64,000 nt of DNA from Rhizobium bangladeshense (lineage in GTDB: Bacteria; Pseudomonadota; Alphaproteobacteria; Rhizobiales; Rhizobiaceae). A program made the position numbers and the translations under genes. The stretch is taken from positions 124,001-188,000 of the forward strand of contig NZ_CP071613.1 in the NCBI RefSeq assembly GCF_017357245.1. The letters run 5' to 3'. This document shows, piece after piece, positions 15,337-23,213 of the stretch. Each line of letters opens with the position of its first letter. The first letter of the stretch is position 1. The notes beneath the pieces are model-generated. The model searched no databases. It was not told where the DNA came from and worked only from the letters and a program-made list of their open reading frames with translations.

Positions 15337-17742
15337 TCACCGCAGCTCAGCACTGACACGAAAAATCCCGCCGGCCGAAGCATCCGAGCAGACGACGAAG
15401 GTGGAGCCCTCTTGCGCCATGAAGGCGACATTGCCGCCGGCCTCGCAGGGGGTGGCGCTCCATTGCAGGATGATGTCGCGGTTGTCGGGCAGTTTTTCCG
15501 TCGTCAGCTTGACGGCGCTCGCCATCCATTCCGTCGCCGAAGGCAGGTGGACGGGGGCGTTCAGCTGTTTCGACAGCCAGGCGGTATAGTTCTGCGCCTC
15601 GGCGAGCGGAACGTCGTCGGCCGGCTGCTCGGGATTGCCGGCATAGGCCTGGGCTGTGGCGAGGTCCGAGTTGGCGGTGTAATACGCTGCCATCTCGGCG
15701 CGGGTGACGGCTTTGGCCTGCATGCAGAAGGATTTTTCGATCTTCACGGCGCCGTTGGCGACGCCGAGCATGCCGCCGAGCTCCTGCAGCGACGAGGTCA
15801 TCAGCCGGACATTGTCAAGCGAATAGCTGCCCGCGGGGATGGTCTCGAAGGCGACATTCGGCGCAACTGGGCAGAAGCCGCGCGCCGACAGCGCTTCGAG
15901 ATCGGCAAGGATCGGCTGGTAGGCTGATATGGCGAGCTTGTAAGCCTCCGCGGTGTAGCGGCCATCGGCCTCGATCAACTTCGGCGCCAGTGCGGCAAGC
16001 GTGGGATCGGCGGCACCGGCGCGTGTCGTCAGGGAGGCGTGGAGATCGGTGACCTTCTGCTTGAGCGCCGTCGCCTCACCCTTGGCCGCCATGACATCCG
16101 ATATCAGCGCGTCGAACAGCTTGGCGGCGTCGCCGTAGCCCGAGGCCGCGGCCGGCAGCTGCCATTGCTCGGCCTTTGCCTTGGCCTCCGTCATCAGGCC
16201 GCTCGCCTTGGCGACATCGGGGCTATCGCCGGCGCCGATGCGGGTGACGGTTTCGCGTTTTGCCGCGGCGTCCCTTTCGGCCGCAGCCAGCGTGGTCAGC
16301 GCCTTGGCGAGATCGTCGTAAGCCGTTTTCGCGGCCTCATAGTTGTCGACTGCGCCATGCATCTTCTGGGCGGCGGCGCTGTCGGCGGCGGCCTTCATCT
16401 TGCCATCAGCCTCGGCAAAGCTCGGCGCCTTGTCGCCGCCGGCGGCGGCAGCGGCTGATTTGGCTTTCTCGGCATTTTGCTTGGCAATGGCAATCAGGGA
16501 CTTGCCGAGGCTGATGGCCGCCTTCTGGTAGCCCGGAAGAGCCTTCTTATAGTCCTCGTCCTTGAGCAAGGCATCGGCCTCGGTCAGCGCCGCGGCGCCG
16601 GCATCATAGGAAAGCTTCGCCTCGTCGCCGGACGGGCGTTCCGGCGCCTTGGCGGCGATCGCTTTTTCCCTGCGGCTTTCGGCTTCCTTCTTCCAGGTGC
16701 CGACATCGGCGACGAGCTTTGGATCCGGGCGCAGCAGCTTCGGGATGGTGACGACGCCGACGCCGATGCAGATCAAAAGCAGCGCACCGATCATCGAGAG
16801 ATGCGCGAGCGTCCATTTCTTCCGTTTCGGGGTTTCCGGCTGTTGCGGCATGCCGCCGCGCGGATCCCAGGCCATCGGCTGGATGCCCGTGGTCACGCGA
16901 CTGAATTCGCCGAGCGCATCGGCGCCCGTGCGCGGGCGCTGGGCCGGGTCGCGGCTCAGCATTCTTTCGATAAGGCTGGCCAGCCCCTCGGGAAAACCGG
17001 GGATCAGCACATCAAGTCGTGGGAGGATATTGGACGGGTCGAGATGGATGTTCTTCCAGCTCTGCTCGCGCTGGTGTTCGTCCTCCCAGACCATGACGCT
17101 GTCGAAGACGCTGGCATAGGTCTGCCGCGGCAGGAAGAGCTTGTAGGCGATCATGCCCATTGCGTAGATATCGAGCGCCGCGGAGGCGGAGAAGGTGCCG
17201 CTGGCGTAGATCTCCGGCGCCCCGAATTCCGGCGCGTAGGGCGGGATGATGTGCTCGCCGATTTTGGAGATCAGGTGCAGGTTTCCGATCCTGACCGAAA
17301 GGCCGGAATAATCCTCCGACACGTAGATGCACTGGTCCGTCAGCGCATTATGGGCGTAACCCGCCCCGTGCAGCGTCGCCAGCCCTTCGAGGATGTGGCG
17401 GCCGATTTCGACGGCGCGGTCATAAGCGACCATCTCGGTTTCATCGAGATACTGCCGCAGCGTCTTCGACGGCCGCTTCTCGACGATATAGAAGTTGTCG
17501 TCTTCCGGCGATGGCGGGATGAGATCCTCGATCTCGACGAAGCGCCGCGCCGTCAGCGATTTGGCCTCGTTGATCGATGTCCAGACCCTCTCGAAGCGCG
17601 CCTTGTCCAGTTTCAGCGCCACGTCAGGCGCGACGATGAAGACCGAACGATCCATCCGCTTGTCCTCAGCCGGATAGACGATGAACTCGTTCTCATAGAC
17701 CGGCTCGCCGATCGTGTAGCGGGCGATCAGATCATTTCTCAT
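15337..17742 (-). CDS. Transmembrane pseudokinase with C-terminal formylglycine-enzyme-like domain
   Basis: 801 residues. Residues ~1-285 form a Ser/Thr-kinase-like domain with recognisable HILEGLATLHGAGYA, the APE motif (FGAPEIYASG) and RDPAQRP. The catalytic loop reads HNALTDQC: Ala133 stands for the catalytic Asp and Cys138 for the metal Asn. The DFG position reads NLH (154-156). So it is very likely catalytically dead. A single membrane helix follows (~311-334), then ~300 residues of helical, Ala/Lys-rich sequence, then a sulfatase-modifying-factor-like domain (FCMQAKAVTRAEMAAYYTAN; AQNYTAWLSKQLNAPVHLPS). Last gene of the caspase-serpin operon, 41 bases after the serpin; a likely link between envelope proteolysis and the cytoplasm. 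Confidence 0.85.
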   Translation of the reverse strand: MRNDLIARYTIGEPVYENEFIVYPAEDKRMDRSVFIVAPDVALKLDKARFERVWTSINEAKSLTARRFVEIEDLIPPSPEDDNFYIVEKRPSKTLRQYLDETEMVAYDRAVEIGRHILEGLATLHGAGYAHNALTDQCIYVSEDYSGLSVRIGNLHLISKIGEHIIPPYAPEFGAPEIYASGTFSASAALDIYAMGMIAYKLFLPRQTYASVFDSVMVWEDEHQREQSWKNIHLDPSNILPRLDVLIPGFPEGLASLIERMLSRDPAQRPRTGADALGEFSRVTTGIQPMAWDPRGGMPQQPETPKRKKWTLAHLSMIGALLLICIGVGVVTIPKLLRPDPKLVADVGTWKKEAESRREKAIAAKAPERPSGDEAKLSYDAGAAALTEADALLKDEDYKKALPGYQKAAISLGKSLIAIAKQNAEKAKSAAAAAGGDKAPSFAEADGKMKAAADSAAAQKMHGAVDNYEAAKTAYDDLAKALTTLAAAERDAAAKRETVTRIGAGDSPDVAKASGLMTEAKAKAEQWQLPAAASGYGDAAKLFDALISDVMAAKGEATALKQKVTDLHASLTTRAGAADPTLAALAPKLIEADGRYTAEAYKLAISAYQPILADLEALSARGFCPVAPNVAFETIPAGSYSLDNVRLMTSSLQELGGMLGVANGAVKIEKSFCMQAKAVTRAEMAAYYTANSDLATAQAYAGNPEQPADDVPLAEAQNYTAWLSKQLNAPVHLPSATEWMASAVKLTTEKLPDNRDIILQWSATPCEAGGNVAFMAQEGSTFVVCSDASAGGIFRVSAELR

Positions 17743-17783
17743 GCACGTGTCCCCCTGCCATCTTTGTCTTCATCAACCGCATG

Positions 17784-19022
17784 CTATTCGCCCGCCAACA
17801 GCGGATCGCCGATCAGGCCGGCTGCCAGAAAGAGGCCGGTCTTCGTATCCCGGAGCGCGAAGGCGAAACGGGCATCCGCTGTCACCCGGACCAGTTTCGG
17901 ATCGATGCTCCGCTCGGTGATAACGGCCGTTGCCGCCGCCGCTTCCGTGCCGTTCTCATCGACCTTGATCATCGTCTTCTGCAGGACCCGCGACAAGCTG
18001 ATGTTTTCCGTGGTGAACCCCGGAAAGGTCGCATCCTTGGCTTTTTCGGGCGTCAGGCCCATCGCATGGAGTACCGGCATGAAATCACGCCCGTCATTGA
18101 GGGAAAAGCGGGGCAGGAAGATTTCGCCCTTGGCTGGTTCGAATTTCTCGCCCTGGAGCCAGGAGGCAAGGGTTTTGAGATCGGAACCGCCAACGCCGGA
18201 GCGGGCGGCGATCACCACCATACGATAGGTTTCACCGGCATAGGCGAGGTCGACGGCTGCGAAACGATCATCGGCGCGGAATTTCTGGCCATCACCGGCA
18301 AGATGCATCATCGGCACGGAGATCGTCGAGCCGTCCGGCCGCCGGAAAGGGGCTGGAGGGCTCTGAGCCTCAAAGGCGGTTTTCCAGCGGGCTTTGAAGG
18401 AGAGAGCTCCGAGGCTGACGAAGCCGCCGCCCGGTGGGGTTGCCACGATCGCCGGGATGGCGTCCCGCGTCGCCTGTCTGACCCAGCCGTTGATGTGCTC
18501 GACGGATTGCGGCCCATCGAGATCCTCGATCGACGGCCTGATGCGGTGATCGGCGAGCATGGCGAGGGCATCGGGAACGAGCGTCAGTTTGTCGTCGAAG
18601 ACGATAGCAACCCCTGACGCCAGCGGCGCATCCGCCGCCGCCGGCGTCTTCGGGGTCATCGCGTCGAGCACCTTCTCCGGTCCCTTTACGGCATCGCCGA
18701 AACCAAGACCTCTGGCAATGGCCGCCTTGCCCGCATCCGAGGCGCCGAGGCTTGCAAGACCCAGAGCGGCGGCAAGGCTTGCCGGCGACACCATGATGTT
18801 TGCCGCCCCTTCCTTCGCCAGAGTACGGTCGATCAGATCGACTGCGAGCCCGGCCTGCGCGGCCAGGACCTCTCTCGTTTCGGCGTCGCCCGCATGGGCC
18901 GGCGCCAGCGTCATCAGGCAAGCGGCGAGAGCAAGTCCGGCAAAATTGCGCCGCGATTTTGCGTCACTCGAAAAAGAGCGGAATTGCTCCAGGTCCGCCA
19001 GCAGAATGGATTTCGACATCAT
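17784..19022 (-). CDS. Exported serpin (serine protease inhibitor)
   Basis: 412 residues, close to the family length. An N-terminal extension carries SRRNFAGLALAACLMTLA with a cut after PAHA; the Arg pair makes Tat export possible. The serpin fold is evident (NIMVSPASLAAALGLASLGA; ADHRIRPSIEDL; SLGALSFKARWKTAF; LPRFSLNDGRDFMPVLHAMG). The hinge VDENGTEAAAATAV (354-367) is the consensus of inhibitory serpins (P15 Gly, P14 Thr, P12-P9 Ala). Arg371-Ser372 lies at or one residue before the expected P1-P1', suiting a trypsin-like target. The start at 19022 is chosen for AAAGAGGAG. It begins eleven bases after the trypsin gene ends, so inhibitor and likely target are co-expressed. Confidence 0.92.
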   Translation of the reverse strand: MMSKSILLADLEQFRSFSSDAKSRRNFAGLALAACLMTLAPAHAGDAETREVLAAQAGLAVDLIDRTLAKEGAANIMVSPASLAAALGLASLGASDAGKAAIARGLGFGDAVKGPEKVLDAMTPKTPAAADAPLASGVAIVFDDKLTLVPDALAMLADHRIRPSIEDLDGPQSVEHINGWVRQATRDAIPAIVATPPGGGFVSLGALSFKARWKTAFEAQSPPAPFRRPDGSTISVPMMHLAGDGQKFRADDRFAAVDLAYAGETYRMVVIAARSGVGGSDLKTLASWLQGEKFEPAKGEIFLPRFSLNDGRDFMPVLHAMGLTPEKAKDATFPGFTTENISLSRVLQKTMIKVDENGTEAAAATAVITERSIDPKLVRVTADARFAFALRDTKTGLFLAAGLIGDPLLAGE

Positions 19023-19033
19023 TCGCTCCTCTT

Positions 19034-21580
19034 TCAGCGGATGCGATAGAATTTGGAATCGAAAGACCATTTGCCCTGGACACCATTCTCGTCTTCACCG
19101 ACGATCCTAAGGCTTCGGGCGAGGTCGTAGACATAGTTGAAGGCGGCACGCTGGCCGACGAGCGGTGTCGGCACATCCGGCAGGTCGAGCACTTCGATCG
19201 GCTTGTCACTGAGGATGGCGACGACCATGCCGACGCCGGCGGGCCCCTCCACCTGATATTCGAAGCCGATATAGGGATTGCGGGCATCGGGCACGACCAC
19301 CGGCCTTGCCGGATCGAGCCGGTTGTCGCCGCCCTTGGCCGTTGGCTTCAGACCCATCGAGCGCTTGTTCGGATAGAGCTGCGTCAGCTTGCCCGAAGCG
19401 TCGATATCGACAAGGATCAGGTAGCCGGGCTTTCTGGTGGAGACACGCATCGCCACCTTGTCGCCGATGCTGACCGAGGTGCCGGGCAGCACGTCGACGG
19501 CGACGCCCGCCTCATTGTCGGTCTTCAAAGTATTTTCAACGGCGGCGACCGGCGTCTTTGCCTCCTCGCCGGTAACGACGTCGCGGCCGAGCGCATCCGG
19601 CAATCCGTAGAATTGCGGCACCGGGGTGAAGCGGCATTCTTCCGAATGCGCCCGGCAATATTCGTCCGATTTGCGTCTGACATAATCGAGCAGGGCGGCA
19701 TTGCTGACATTCGGCTTGTCGGAAGCACGCGCTACCCCTTCCTGCACGCCCTCGATGAAGCGGCGGGTGAAGACGCCGAGCGGCGGCCTGGCCTCCGTAT
19801 CGACCAGCGCCCACTGCCCCGAATTCACCGCCGACCAGACCATTGCCGTTTCGCCGCCGAAGGAGAATTTCGCTTCCTTGCCGGAACGGTTCGGCGGCTG
19901 CAGCGATGCGAGGGCGGGGCCTAGGCAGCGCACCCTGCCACCGGCGGGCGCAGCGACGGCGCTGCGGCTGCCGGGACCGACATGGCAGGCATCGATCAGC
20001 AGCGTGACGCGGCGGTCCTTAAGGCTATTCAGCCGGGCGGCGATTTCGGTTTCGCGGATCTGGTTGGTGACAGTCACCTTGCCGCCATCGCGGATGAGCT
20101 TCGCATCGGCGGCAACAAGCGTCGGGCTCGTTGTCGCTTCGGCGCCCATTTCTTCCGAACCCTGGCCGCTGAAATACAGGAAGACGCGGCTGCCGGCCTG
20201 CGACTGGCGGACAAGCCAGTCGTCGATTTCGGCAAGAATCGCCTCGCGGGTGGCCTTGCGGTTGGTGAGCGTATGGATGTGTTCGGGACGGTAGGAGAGC
20301 GTCTTGACGAGGAAGAGCTGCATCGCCTTCACGTCGTCGGCGGACCCCGTCAGCTTCGCCTCGCGCATTTCATAATCGTCGATGCCGATCAGAAGGGCGC
20401 GGTCGCCGGGTGAACGTACTACAGTGGGCAGCTCGGCGGCCGGCGCCTGAACCTCCGGCTGATTGCCCTCGGGCGAACCGGCGTCCGGCGTCTCCGTCGT
20501 TTCCCCAGGCACCTCAGTGCTGCCGGGAGGTGTGGTGATCGCAAGGTTCGCCTCCAGCTGCTCAGCCGGGATCTCTTTGTGTTTCGTCCCGACCGGCGTT
20601 CCGCCGGCAGCAGGACGGCGCTTGGTGCCGACCGCCGCCACCCGGTCGTCGGCGGCGGCACCTGACGGATCGGACGCATTCGGCACGTCGCCGTCCGTCT
20701 TTGCGGCGATCCAGTCGCGGAAGGTGGCGACGCGGGTGTAGACGCCGTAATGTTCCGCCTCGGCGCAACCGGCGCCCCAGCTGACGATGCCGATCTGGAT
20801 CCAGCGCTTGTCGGGACGCCGGGCGACCAGCGGACCGCCGCTGTCACCCTGGCAGGCATCCTTGCCGCCCTCGGCATAGCCGGCGCAGACATTGCGCTCG
20901 TCGATCGGATTCATGCGCATCGAGCTTTCGCGATAGGCGGCGCGGCAATCCTCGCGTGAGACGAGCGGCAGCTCGACCTCCTGCAATTCGGTCGGCAGGT
21001 ATTTGTCATCCCAGCCGTGATCAGACTTGGTGTAACCCCAGCCGGTAACGATGGCCGTGCCGCCCGCGGCTTCGACGCCCTCGTCCGAGGTGGAGGCGAG
21101 GATTGCCGGCCTGGAGACCGCGGCTTCGGCAAGCTTGATGAGAGCGATATCGTTGGCGAAGACCTTGCGGTCGAAATCCTCATGAATGATTACGTCTTCG
21201 ACTGACAGCCCCGGCTTATCAGGCCCGTCGACCGAGATCACCTTGTCGATCTTCGACTTTCCCTCGACGATCAGGAGATCGCGGGCGAAGAGATCCTGCT
21301 TGCCGGAACGGCCGCTGGTGACGCAATGGGCGGCCGTCAGAATCCAGCGCGGCGAGATCAGCGATCCGCCGCAATGGCCGCCGAAGCGGCCGCGCTGTTC
21401 GGGATCGGGCGCCAGGATCTTCACCTGCCAGGGCCAATCGCCTTTTTTCGCAGCCTGGCCGCCGATCACGCGCCCGCCATCCTCGCCGGCAAAATCGGTG
21501 TCCTGCTGCGCAAGAACCGGCGAGGCCAGAAGCAGAAGGAGGGCCGCGACGTTGAGGATCCTGCTGATCGAGGTGCTCAT
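19034..21580 (-). CDS. Secreted trypsin-like protease fused to an inactive caspase-like domain and DUF4384
   Basis: 848 residues. Sec signal peptide (cut near ASPVLA-QQ). Trypsin domain ~38-292 with an activation-type junction GGR-VIGG (Arg37-Val38), His85 (TAAHC), Asp144 (NDIALIKL) and Ser247 (GDSGGP); Asp241, six before Ser, gives Arg/Lys specificity. After a Pro/Thr/Glu-rich linker (300-390) comes a caspase-like p20 domain (ALLIGIDDYEMREAKL) with the Cys kept (LLIDACHVG, Cys532), but the His motif is YFSGQGSEE: Gln473 replaces His, so it is probably inactive. DUF4384 follows (~695-790, ILVDIDASGKLTQLYPNKRS). The start overlaps the upstream caspase stop as ATGA; the serpin follows by eleven bases. 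Confidence 0.93.
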   Translation of the reverse strand: MSTSISRILNVAALLLLLASPVLAQQDTDFAGEDGGRVIGGQAAKKGDWPWQVKILAPDPEQRGRFGGHCGGSLISPRWILTAAHCVTSGRSGKQDLFARDLLIVEGKSKIDKVISVDGPDKPGLSVEDVIIHEDFDRKVFANDIALIKLAEAAVSRPAILASTSDEGVEAAGGTAIVTGWGYTKSDHGWDDKYLPTELQEVELPLVSREDCRAAYRESSMRMNPIDERNVCAGYAEGGKDACQGDSGGPLVARRPDKRWIQIGIVSWGAGCAEAEHYGVYTRVATFRDWIAAKTDGDVPNASDPSGAAADDRVAAVGTKRRPAAGGTPVGTKHKEIPAEQLEANLAITTPPGSTEVPGETTETPDAGSPEGNQPEVQAPAAELPTVVRSPGDRALLIGIDDYEMREAKLTGSADDVKAMQLFLVKTLSYRPEHIHTLTNRKATREAILAEIDDWLVRQSQAGSRVFLYFSGQGSEEMGAEATTSPTLVAADAKLIRDGGKVTVTNQIRETEIAARLNSLKDRRVTLLIDACHVGPGSRSAVAAPAGGRVRCLGPALASLQPPNRSGKEAKFSFGGETAMVWSAVNSGQWALVDTEARPPLGVFTRRFIEGVQEGVARASDKPNVSNAALLDYVRRKSDEYCRAHSEECRFTPVPQFYGLPDALGRDVVTGEEAKTPVAAVENTLKTDNEAGVAVDVLPGTSVSIGDKVAMRVSTRKPGYLILVDIDASGKLTQLYPNKRSMGLKPTAKGGDNRLDPARPVVVPDARNPYIGFEYQVEGPAGVGMVVAILSDKPIEVLDLPDVPTPLVGQRAAFNYVYDLARSLRIVGEDENGVQGKWSFDSKFYRIR

Positions 21581-23193
21581 AGCTTGGCTCCGGCGGAGGT
21601 ATAGAGGACCGTAAATCCAACGCGCGCGCCCGCGGGAAGGACGTCACCAAGACGTCGCGCGATGTTGCCGGCGGTGCGGCGCCTGTCATTCTGCTTCAGG
21701 AATTCAACCAGGGCCGGCATCGGCCTGTCCGAAGTGACGGCGACGAGCAGGTCCGTGCCGAAAGGGGCGACGACGGAAAGATCGAGATCGAAGCTCGCGG
21801 ACATCTCGGCATCGACTTCCCTTTCGCCGGGATAGAGGAACTGCACGGTTCCATCGCCGGTGACATCGAAGAGCACGAGCTTGCGTCCGCCCAGATCCGA
21901 AACGGTGACGCCGACGCGCTCGCCCTCGCGGTGGACGGTGTCGGAAGGGGTCACCCGCACGGTCTGCGGATTAGTCTCCGACAGCCGCTTCAGCGTGTCC
22001 AGCGCGGCCATGCGGTCGACAATGAAAGGGATATCGCCGGCGCCGACTTCCGAGGCGACGACATCGCCGCCGGCGATCGCCTCTCGCTTTTCCGGATCGA
22101 AGACGAGCTCGGCACGGGTTTCGTCCGTCAGCTTGAAGGGTATGACCGCGGGGTCGATATCCTGCAGCACCGGCTCGGAACCGAGGGCGGCGACAGCAAT
22201 CGGGGCTGGCTCGGGCGGCGGTGGCGGAACATTCGATTTCTCCGCTTCCGCAGCGCCCGCCCTGTCATAGGCATAGACGACCGCGCGATCGAGATCGGAC
22301 CCCGGTGGGCTTTGGGTGAAGATGTTCTGCCGCTGGTCGGTGAACTGATAGACCGACTGGCGCACATATTCGAACAGCTCGCGGCGGTTGACGACGCCAT
22401 CGCCGTTGCGGTCGGCGGCCCCTTCGAAGGCGCGCGCCGTGGCATAGCTCAGCGCCCCGCGCTTCTGGGCGACGCCTGGAATCATGATCTCCGGCGATTT
22501 GGTGTTCTCATCGACGGCGGCCAGAAATGTCAGCCGCTTATAATCGAAGCCGGTGGAGAGCGCATCCGCCGCCGTCGAAATCGGCGCAAGGTCATCCTCC
22601 TCGATCGTATAGGAGGGCGCCTGGCGCCAGGTGATCTTGGCGCCGCGCGGATCGACATCGCGCGTCATACCGCCGGCATGGCAGGTATCGGCAATGAAGA
22701 GGACCTCGGCGCCTTTTTCCTCCAGCCTGTGGATCAGAACCTTGAATTCGTCGCCGAAGATGCGCTCGCGCGATCCCGGCAGCCGGGTATCGAAGCCGGC
22801 CAGGACATAGACCTCGTCGCGGCCGCTCGGTTTGGAACCTTTGACGCGCTCGGGCTCGCTCGATCCGTGGCCGGCAATACTGAGCACGACGAGATCGCCC
22901 TGCCCTGCCCTTTGCGTGACCGCGCCGATCGCATCGAAGATGCCCTGGCGGTCAGCCGCGCCGTTCTTCAGAAGCGTTATGTCCTCGACTCCGACCGAGC
23001 GCAGAGAAAGGGAAAGATCCTCGGCATCGGCGACGGCGCCGTGCAGCGGCGGGACATTGCGATAGAGGTCGATGCCGATCAGAACAGCTCTCACCGTGCC
23101 GCGCTCGGGAGCTTCGATCGTCCGGGCAAGACCATCCGTGCCCGCCATTGTGAGAAGGACGAGTGCGGTGGCCATGGAAAGGAATCTGGACAT
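21577..23193 (-). CDS. Exported caspase-like (C14/orthocaspase) protease with EF-hand loop and DUF4384
   Basis: 538 residues. Signal peptide MSRFLSMATALVLLTMAGTD with a cut near GLA. Caspase p20 domain ~34-250 with the catalytic pair His109 (LSIAGHGSSE) and Cys171 (FIADTCHAGG), both intact. Residues 261-272, DRNGDGVVNRRE, form a canonical EF-hand calcium loop, notable because many metacaspases need calcium. A Pro-rich linker follows, then a DUF4384-like domain (~430-520; RKLVLFDVTGDGTVQFLYPG). The ATG at 23193 is chosen since the frame's earlier codons overlap the OmpA gene. It begins 20 bases after that gene and overlaps the trypsin gene by four bases. A possible activator of the trypsin zymogen. 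Confidence 0.9.
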   Translation of the reverse strand: MSRFLSMATALVLLTMAGTDGLARTIEAPERGTVRAVLIGIDLYRNVPPLHGAVADAEDLSLSLRSVGVEDITLLKNGAADRQGIFDAIGAVTQRAGQGDLVVLSIAGHGSSEPERVKGSKPSGRDEVYVLAGFDTRLPGSRERIFGDEFKVLIHRLEEKGAEVLFIADTCHAGGMTRDVDPRGAKITWRQAPSYTIEEDDLAPISTAADALSTGFDYKRLTFLAAVDENTKSPEIMIPGVAQKRGALSYATARAFEGAADRNGDGVVNRRELFEYVRQSVYQFTDQRQNIFTQSPPGSDLDRAVVYAYDRAGAAEAEKSNVPPPPPEPAPIAVAALGSEPVLQDIDPAVIPFKLTDETRAELVFDPEKREAIAGGDVVASEVGAGDIPFIVDRMAALDTLKRLSETNPQTVRVTPSDTVHREGERVGVTVSDLGGRKLVLFDVTGDGTVQFLYPGEREVDAEMSASFDLDLSVVAPFGTDLLVAVTSDRPMPALVEFLKQNDRRRTAGNIARRLGDVLPAGARVGFTVLYTSAGAKL

Positions 23194-23213
23194 GGCCGGT
23201 TCCCCTCGCCCCT

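Noticed and set aside
16477..18228. 583-codon plus-strand frame opposite the pseudokinase and serpin
   Set aside because: Low-complexity Arg/Gly/Asp-rich translation with no domain; it mirrors the codon bias of the real minus-strand genes.
20100..20200. Sequencing error as the cause of the Gln in the caspase His motif
   Set aside because: CAG for CAC/CAT needs a substitution in an otherwise intact 848-codon frame; I treat it as real, though homologues should be checked.
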